This document shows, in pieces, positions 56,387 through 64,000 of a stretch of DNA of 64,000 bases. Source of the DNA: Arcuatula senhousia (lineage: Eukaryota > Mollusca > Bivalvia > Mytilida > Mytilidae). The notes below the pieces were generated by a model, which was not told where the DNA came from, did not search any database, and saw only the letters and a program-made list of their open reading frames with translations. The stretch lies in contig OZ020303.1 of NCBI GenBank assembly GCA_963971305.1, forward strand, positions 17,915,184 through 17,979,183, in the 5' to 3' direction. Within the stretch, counting starts at the first letter, position 1, and each line of letters opens with the position of its first letter. A program made the position numbers and the translations under genes.

Positions 56387-57852
56387 ATGTCTCGCCTGCC
56401 GGCACCATCACTAAAATCAACTACCTAAGCTTCCATTTCTTGATATAAACACAAAAAGTGTCTGTATACCTAAAAACAGATGCCTAGTTATTATACTATT
56501 CAAGCAATCCATTGTCCACACAAGTATTACAAAAAGTTTTCTGTCTGAAAAAAAGACCTAAGTTCACAGAGTCACTGGAGCATAAAAATGAGGTCATGGT
56601 CACATGGCATGGTGACAATTGCGTTGTCCATAACCGCAACTGTCTGTTAACCAAATATCAGATGCCTAGCTATTATAACTTTCCAGCAATTCATCGTCCA
56701 TAAAAGTCTTACAAAAAGGTTTTTGGCCTGAAAAAAGACCTAAGTTCATAGTCACTAAAGCGTGAAAATGGGGCCATGGTCACATGGCATGGTAACAGTT
56801 GCGTAGACCATAACCTAAACTGTCTGTATACCTAATATCAGATGCCTAGCTAATATACTTTTTCAAAAAGTTTACGGCCTGAAAAATGACCTAAGTTCAC
56901 AGAGTCACTGGAGCGTGAAAATGGGGTCAGGGTCACATGGCATGGTGACAGTTGCGTAGACCATAACCTGAACTGTCTGTATACCAAATATCAGATGCCT
57001 AGCTAATATACTTTTCCATCAATTCATCGTCCACAAAAGTCTTACAAAAATGTTTATGGCCTGAAAAAGACCTAAGTTCACAGAGTCACTGGAGCGTGAA
57101 AATGGGGTCAGGGTTACAAAACATGGTGACAGTTGTGTAGACCATAACCTGAACTGTCTGTATACCAAATATCAGATGCCTAGCTAATATACTTTTCCAG
57201 CAATTCATCGTCCACAAAAGTCTTACAAAAAAGTTTAAGGCCTGAAAAAAGACCTAAGTTCACAGAGTCACTGGAGCGTGAAAATGGGGTCAGGGTCACA
57301 TGGCATGGTGACAGTTGCGTAGACCATAACCTGAACTGTCTGTATACCAAATATCAGATGCCTAGCTATTATACTTTTCAAGCAATTGATCGTCCACAAA
57401 AGTCTTACAAAAATGTTTATGGCCTGAAAAAAAACCTAAGTTCACAGAATCACTGGAGCGTGAAAATGGGGTCAGGGTCAAACGGCATGGCGACAGTTGC
57501 GTAGACCATACCCTCAACTGTCTGTATACCAAATATCAGATGCCTAGCTATTATACTTTTCAAGCAATTGATCGTCCACAAAAGTCTTACAAAAATGTTT
57601 ATGGCCTGAAAAAAAACCTAAGTTCACAGAATCACTGGAGCGTGAAAATGGGGTCAGGGTCAAACGGCATGGCGACAGTTGCGTAGACCATACCCTCAAC
57701 TGTCTGTATACCAAATATCAGATGCCTAGCTATTATACTTTTCAAGCAATTCATCGTCCATAAAAGTCTTACAAAAAAGTTTACGCCGCCGCCGTCGCCG
57801 GAAAGTAATACCTATGTCTCGCCTTCCGCGACTATTCGTCGCAGGCGAGACA
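56387..57852 (+). mobile_element. Family G element: TGTCTCGCC head, ~182 bp tandem core, hairpin tail
   Basis: Head ATGTCTCGCCTGCCGGC at 56387. The core has about seven copies of a ~182 bp unit (TTCACAGAGTCACTGGAGCG, CAGATGCCTAGCTA); the last two copies, about 57366-57547 and 57548-57729, are practically identical. A GCCGCCGCCGTCGCCGG run precedes the tail hairpin 57814-57852, whose arms TGTCTCGCCT / AGGCGAGACA repeat the head tag. Same plan as N1-N22 but a different core. No coding capacity. Confidence 0.8.
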
Positions 57853-58028
57853 AAAAATCAAGAAAAAAGTCAAAGATTCCTACATAGAATGTTGGATCTA
57901 CTTCAAAATTTCAGGGCCGGTAGATAATGATGTGCTGATAAGTTTTTCATAACTGAGACCCATTTCGAAAACTCAAAACAAATAATTATTTTTAGCAACA
58001 ACAGCCATCTATTTTAACAAATAAACAA

Positions 58029-58800
58029 GAGGCTCCCAGGAGCATGAGTCGCTCACCTGACCTCAATGACTGATGGAATGAAAAGATTTGTGGACGTCTC
58101 AATAAGAATCATCATACACCTTCCACCTTGAAAGTTAGGGGCCATAACATTTAAAAGGGGTCATATGACAGCTTCAGCCTAATTGATATTTTTTCAACCA
58201 AATGTAGACTTTTGTAGAGCTTAATGAGCTGAAGGTTTTAGCACGCAATATCTTTTCTCTTTCTGAAATAGTTTTCATTCTATAGGCCAAAAACACGAAA
58301 AAATCACTATTTTTCACCTTTGAGGGACCAAAACCCCTCTACGGGGTCATCTGACAACATTGACCCAATGGGGACTTATGTCGAGTTCAATGAGCTGAAG
58401 GTTTAAGCAAGCAACAGCTTTTCAATAGTTTTCAATCTGTCGGCCAAAAACACGAAAAATCACTATTTTTCACCTTTAAAGGGTCATAATCCCTAAACAT
58501 CTGACAACTTCGACCCAATGGAGATTTTGTAAAGCTTTTGATTCTGAAGAGCCTAGATTTTTTCTATCTGTACTAGTGTGATTTTACCCCATGTTTTACT
58601 TTTTATAAGCACAAAGCCGAACACAATTTTTAAACATCATGCCCTGATAAATACTTTGACCAAGTTTTGAAAAATTCCCTTCAGTAGTTTCAGAGAAGAA
58701 GATTTTTGAAAAAGTAACGGATGGACGATAGATGACAGACGGGCGACGGACGCAAGGCGATGACAAAAGCTCTATTGACCCTTCGAATCATGTGAGCTAA
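58029..58800 (+). mobile_element. Family H element: head hairpin GGCTCCCAGGAGC, tag GCTCACCTGACC
   Basis: Head hairpin near 58031-58043, tag GTCGCTCACCTGACC 58048-58062. The diverged core has repeated GACAACTTCGACCCAATGG-like and CGAAAAATCACTATTTTTCA phrases. Tail hairpin 58768-58798 (AGCTC..TTGACC / TCATGTGAGCT) follows a GACGGACGCAAGGCG stretch. The arms are partly decayed. Confidence 0.6.
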
Positions 58801-59412
58801 AAATCCAACGTACACAATTGTAACCATGCAAATGAACATTTATACCAAGTTTGGTGTCAATTAAACTTATTGTATCATTCTCAATATGATTAGGAAAAGG
58901 ACAATTTTGACATTCTAAGGGAAGTAATTCCTAAATGCTAAAAAAAACACTGCATATTGTTAAGCACAGCAAAATTTACAAAAGTATATATCAAAAAAGT
59001 TATAATATCTTATATAGTTTGAAAGATATTGAGCTTAATAAGTGAAAATTTGGAATCAAGAAAAAGGGCAATGGTAACTCCTACATGGGTTGTTGGATCT
59101 TCAAAATTTCAGGGACAGTAGATCGTGAGGTGCTGATCACTGTTCCTCTTCATTGGAATTTTGGTATCTGTGACTGTTTTTGAGTTAATGCAAAAGAAAA
59201 ATTCATCCCTTTGTTTTATTCTTAGCAATAACAGCCATGTTTTAAAAAAATCTTCATGATAATTTTGTACCACCCATGCTAATAAACAATTGTACACAGT
59301 TTGATTGCAATTGAACTTGTGGTGTCAGATGAGCTAACATGTGAAAAAGTTTACAGAGGACAAATGCTATATGATGGCAATAGCTCGCATGATGCTTTTG
59401 GTCAGGTGAGCT
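58801..59412 (+). mobile_element. Headless family H remnant ending in a tail hairpin
   Basis: Ends with hairpin 59382-59412 (AGCTCGCATGA / GGTCAGGTGAGCT), a good match to the family H tag. No second head is visible, so this is either an older broken copy or the true tail of the head at 58029 with an insertion between. A TATACCAAGTTTGGTGTCAA phrase is present near 58841. Confidence 0.45.
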
Positions 59413-62400
59413 TAAACATTATTATTTACCTTTGGAGGACCATAATCCTTATAAGGGATCACCTGAACACTTGACCTATTGTAGAATTTAGCAGCACTTT
59501 TTATTCTGAAGAGCCTTTTCCTATATGATATAGCTTTCAATGTTATAAGCCATTTTCAGTGAATTACTTCTGTGTTCTAGTTGGAGTAACAGTTTAAGTT
59601 TTTTATTGAATCACTTCAACAATTCTAAATTTTGTTTGGAATACTGGATTTTTTTAAAAAACCATTGCTTCCTTCCATATTTCTGCTAAAGAGCTTTGAT
59701 AATAAAATAAATTGCATTCAGATATTTAGTTACTGTCTATTATGTTAAGTTTGTTGTCTCTTTTCATTACATTTCTTTTTATTTTCTGTTTCCATCTCTC
59801 TTCTTAAAAATACAGGAAAACGACGCTGTTTTGATACATGTTTTGTCCCTGTTTCCATGTATTGCTATTTTGAAATAAGTGAAAATATCAGTACGAAATA
59901 TGATGAATTATTTCCCGTAAACATCAAAGACAATGATTTGAAGCACATCTTTAATATAAGCAACAAATTATAACAAAGTACTATATGGTATAAACAAATA
60001 TTTCTTTTCAATGGAATGTTTGTATTTTTTGTCTTTCTTGATATGTTATATAATTATCCATATACTAAAAATAAATGTCTATTTAAATTAATTACATATA
60101 ATTTGCACCATATACATAGTCATACAAATACCTAGTCATTCTGTATATTATATACAGTATTCCTCACAGGTTTTCCTCATTTTTAAGTGTTTTTTTAATG
60201 AATAAAATATGAAACATGAAAGAAAATACACTTGGCAGCCCTGGTTCTTAGTTTTTTTATTTCACCCCATGTCTTATAGAATACATTTTTCATTTAAAAC
60301 TACATTATAAAAATAACATGAGATATCTAATTTTTTTCAGAGAAACACGACACAACTACATTAATAGTTACATGTACAACAAAAAATGAAGACTTTCTAA
60401 GTACAAACCATTTGAAGTTTATAAATTTACAACAGAAACAGGTACTTATCTAGATTTTTGTTTTTTTAGAAAGATAAAAAAATATTTTCATAGCACTAAC
60501 TGGCATTGGTTCTTTTTCAACATAACTTAATAATAAAGGCACACTTTAAAGTTCAATATATCAAGAACAAAAAATCCCGGCAAAAAATATAATTTCTAGG
60601 CAATGTTTTTGAAAACATTAAACTAACAGGTTCACAAGAAACAAAAATAATTGATGGTAGTGTCTGTCACCCCCCAAAAATGTAAAAATATCACATAGAA
60701 TCTAACACCAAAAATAACCCTACTTTCACTGCAATTATCATTGCACTTGTAAAATAAAGGTTTGGCAACAATTCTGGCAATAAAAACTATATTAAATTCA
60801 AATCAGTGTCACTGTGATATATTTGTTTTTTCAATAGTTTAATAAATAAATACAAAAACAACTTTTATCTCTTTGAACTTCACATAAGCAGTTAACACAA
60901 CGATCTTAAATAGAATCAATATAAAAAATTCATAAAAAATAAAATTCTATAAAAAAAAATGAATAAAAATAATTTTAAAATAATGTGGAAATATCAGATA
61001 TAAATTAAAGTCCAATATATACAGGACCCTATATCACTAAATATAAAAGGATGACTATTGAAATTTTAATCGAGTTTCTTTACTTAATAATAGTAGACCA
61101 TCACAAAAAAATATTCTTTATTTAGCTAATACATTAAAGAAAACAATGCAAGATCCTTAATTAGCAAACTTTTGTCACCAATTATTTGCGTAAATAATGG
61201 ACAAATAAGTCTTTTTTTAAGATATTAAATAAAAAATATTTTTATGAGACCAGTAAATGGTTGGTCTTCCAAATGAGGTAATTTTGTTCACCAATGTGTT
61301 GATGAAAGAGAAATATGACCTTTGAAAAGGGGTGGTCTGACAAATGAGTGGTCTGTCGTGAGGGGGGATACTGTTCAAGGGGAATAGTATAAAATATGTC
61401 TATAAATGACCAAATTACAATAAACTACTTTTTTATCGACATTATTAACAATTTATATTACAATAACAACATTGACTTTTTTGTCTTGACTGATATTCTT
61501 AAAGAAACAAAAAGTCTTATAAACAAATTGTTTAAAACTGTGGAAAGTATAAAAGTTTTTAACATGCAAGTGAGCAAACAAATGACAGTAAAGAGCTCCA
61601 ATTATGAAAATGGAAAATCTGTCAAAGTAAAAAATGACCGGATTTCGTTAAACAGGAAGTATGTGACAGACTTGAAATCCAATCCCACCCTGATGCTGTA
61701 TACCAAATTTCAAGAAGCTAAAATTTGTAGGTGCTGAGAAAACCATTACATAAATTTCTTCCCCACTGGCCCACTCACCATCTTAAAATCCTGATTTTTC
61801 ACACCCTGAAATCCGGCCAAAAATCAAAAATGTAACACAGATGCTTTTTGGTGAGACCCTGAAGTCTTAAAAGTCTGAAAATCTCTCTGGACATTAACAT
61901 TATCATATCAAACTAACTTGTCATATTTAAATCATTCTCATGTATATACATGATTTCTGAAAAAAGCTAAACAGTAATTCAGACTAAGACAGACAGACAG
62001 ATGAAAAAGCATGATTAAATTATTAAGGCAGTACTCCACAATCAGGACTTTTTTACAGTATTGTTTTCGTAGGTGGCCCATGCGAACTTTTTTTGTAAAA
62101 TGAAAATAAAATAAGAACAATAAAAAATCTGGACCCATTTAATAAAAACTATGATCCACAGTTTATTGTTTAAAAGAAAAAATCTATCCAAATGCTCATG
62201 AAGCGTCACTTCCCACTGGGCATGGTAACCAATGGATTGGCTAAAATTTTAATGTGCTATTTTTTATTTTTCATTCTGAACAACTTTTGGGGAAAGAAGA
62301 GTCGAAATCGGATACCGGGTAGGTTTATTTTGCCTTAAAAGAAAGGACTGTTTTCAAGCTTTCATTTCATACATGTTACATTTCACCTGAGCCGAAAGTT

Positions 62401-63117
62401 GGATTACTGGCATCGTCAAAAGAAGGACAAAACCCTGATTTTTGCATTTTTTTTGTCCCAAAATTTTTGCCATATGTTTAGAGTTACTAGGGGCAAAAAA
62501 ATCTCAAATCAGATCTTTATATCACAAAACAAACAGAAGGGGAAGCCTTTTTCTACATCACATAAGCATAAATTAATACTTCACAATAATAATTCATTTG
62601 CATTCTTCTGTTATCTTCTATACTGTTGTATATCTAATATTACCTGAGTCATCAATACTTATCTGTAGAAAAAAATCAAAACATTACAATGAATACTGCG
62701 AGCCAGCTGACATAAGGATACCCCTGATTCATATTGAACTCTATATTGCGAAAAAAAAAACTTCAGTCCAATTTAATATTTCTACTTAGATATCCAAGAG
62801 AAACAAAATTTCTTCATGCAAAATGAAAAATCTTTATGTCTTTTCTTCCTTCAAGTAAAGTTTCATTAAAATCCATCAAGCAGTTTAGAAGGTGTTCTTG
62901 TTACAAGATATGTAGACAGACAGATGGGCAACCAGTCCATTACACATTATGATTCTTTACTTTTGAAGGGCATAAAACAAGAATAGTGGCCTAATTTAAA
63001 AAAAAAGATTTTGCTGGAAATAAACAAAGGTAATCTATCGATAACAAAGCTCACCTCGCTGCACATTATTGTCACAAGTGGGAATTGACTTTAACTTTTC
63101 AAAATTTTAAGTGCTCA
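59413..63117. other. AT-rich region, no gene recognised
   Basis: Very AT-rich (many poly-A and poly-T runs, ATAAAA tracts around 60900-61250). It may be intron or 3' flank of the kinase gene on the minus strand. The frame at 61396-61737 is low-complexity and has no family features. Near 62862 a TTTCATTAAAATCCATCAAG phrase followed by GACAGACAGATGG marks a dispersed-repeat end. Confidence 0.45.
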
Positions 63118-63553
63118 ATCCATGCAAAAAGAGGTCACAGCCAGCATCTGAAGCATGCATCTTGCTAACCATCTCTAGGTGAACCTTATCACACTTCTTT
63201 AGATGATGTGGTATTTGTCGGTAAGGGGGTATAGACTTTAACCATTCTTCTGTAAGTGGTCATCCATGCAAAAAATATAGGTCACAGCCAGCATCAGAAG
63301 TATGCACTGTGCTTAGCACCACTAAGTGCACCTACCATACCAATATCATTGATGTGGCATTTGTCAGTTAGCTGGAATGGACTTTGAACATTCTTCTGTA
63401 AATGGTCATCCATGAGGAAAATATAGGTCACAGCCAGCATCGGAAGCATGCATTGTGCCTAGCGTCACTAGGCGCACCTACTATACCAATATGATTGATG
63501 TGGCATTTGTCAGTAAGCGTGTATGGATCTTAACCATTCTTCTGTAAGTGGGT
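63118..63553. repeat. ~147 bp tandem repeat, three copies
   Basis: Copies begin near 63118, 63263 and 63412 and share CCATG..AAAATATAGGTCACAGCC, AGCATGCAT and CCATTCTTCTGTAAGTGG. The second and third copies are closer to each other than to the first. They lie left of the kinase exon. Confidence 0.75.
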
Positions 63554-63787
63554 GAAGACACCAATGCTGACAGTATCACATAAGCCCCCCCCCCCTCACT
63601 ATTGTAAGGTAAGCTGAAAATTGACCTTCATTTTGTTGTACTTGAGCAAACTTTTATTAAAATCCTTAAAAATCATTTCCATCTGAGAATGGAAGAACAG
63701 AAAGGCTGACAGATGAAACAGAGGGTATTGTATAATACTTAGTATTTCTTGTAGCAGGGTATAAGTAAGCAAATGTCTTGAAATTAC

Positions 63788-63899
63788 CTGATCAATATCC
63801 TGAAGGCTTCCAGAACAATCTGCTATGTTCTCATACAGATATTTTAAGGTGGGTCTCTGGAGAGGATTATTGCTCCAACATCTCAACATCAACTTATAT
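63788..63899 (-). CDS. Protein kinase exon, C-terminal lobe (probably tyrosine kinase), partial gene
   Basis: A 112 nt exon with acceptor (TTTAAATTTAG) at its right and donor (GTAATT) at its left. It encodes YKLMLRCWSNNPLQRPTLKY, then LYENIADC..LQDIDQ. The CW..NP..RPT pattern is kinase subdomain XI with the conserved Arg, in the style of receptor tyrosine kinases or tyrosine-kinase-like enzymes. The catalytic loop and ATP site would be in upstream exons beyond 64000. The downstream exon was not found in the AT-rich sequence to the left. The subfamily cannot be decided from one exon. Confidence 0.7.
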
Positions 63900-64000
63900 C
63901 TAAATTTAAAACCAGAACAAATGTAATTAACCCAGTTCAATTTGATGGAGCACACAACAAAAATGTAAAGAATTAAATTCTTTTACAGTGGAACATTTTC

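Noticed and set aside
61396..61737. 113 aa plus-strand frame
   Set aside because: AT-rich low-complexity composition, no domain or splice context.

Overview
The window is animal genomic DNA, most likely from a bivalve mollusc such as a marine mussel. That assignment is an inference from the repeat style (tandem-core elements with hairpin ends and microsatellites), AT-rich intergenic DNA and intron-split genes; no species marker was seen. There are two complete protein-coding genes, convergently arranged: an XK-related membrane protein (plus strand, 31588-36126, 3 coding exons, 414 aa) and a mitochondrial L-threonine 3-dehydrogenase (TDH; minus strand, 37820-47406, 8 coding exons, 366 aa). A single protein-kinase exon sits at the right edge (63788-63899, minus). 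Most of the rest is repeat DNA.

Layout. 1-4560: a non-LTR retrotransposon on the minus strand (ORF1 with a PHD-like finger, ORF2 with APE endonuclease and RT), broken by one frameshift and one stop and cut by the window edge. 4560-5265: a degenerate inverted-end element. 5266-25930: a 20.7 kb cluster of 22 hairpin-headed elements (N1-N22, classes A-F). 26615-27818: an inverted-end element filled with GATATC palindromes and flanked by a 6 bp duplication. 27900-28330: LINE fossil. 28801-30012: a tandem-core element. 31588-47406: the two genes. 51040-54860: a ~63 bp satellite with a ~1.07 kb higher-order period. 56387-57852 and 58029-59412: further hairpin-ended elements. 59413-63117: AT-rich DNA without a recognisable gene. 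63118-63553: a threefold tandem repeat next to the kinase exon.

Main discovery candidate: the 20.7 kb cluster parses as a balanced bracket expression. Each element has a 5' 'head' (short hairpin followed by a 9-15 nt tag such as AAGTCGCCC or ATGTCCCC) and a 3' 'tail' (an AAT microsatellite, then a hairpin whose arms repeat that tag). Read left to right as opening and closing brackets by class, the order is A(B(B(C() D(A(E(A() C() E(E() A'A())))) A(F() B(B(E(E(E()))))) B(A())))). Head/tail counts are A 7/6, B 5/5, C 2/2, D 1/1, E 6/6, F 1/1; the one spare A head lies in an apparent tandem duplication. The first head (5266) is closed by the last tail (25930). The simplest reading is that each new element inserted into the AAT microsatellite just before the tail of an existing one, up to nine levels deep. 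The architecture resembles non-autonomous Helentron-type rolling-circle elements (DINE-1/HINE, bivalve 'pearl' elements); that family link is an inference.

Second candidate: in TDH, two introns each carry a tandem array whose unit straddles the exon end and its 5' splice site: 25 extra copies of a 52 bp unit after exon 3 and 7 extra copies of a 42 bp unit after exon 4. The gene therefore presents about 26 and 8 candidate donors at these exon ends. Reading past the true donor soon meets a stop, so only the donor next to each exon gives the normal protein.
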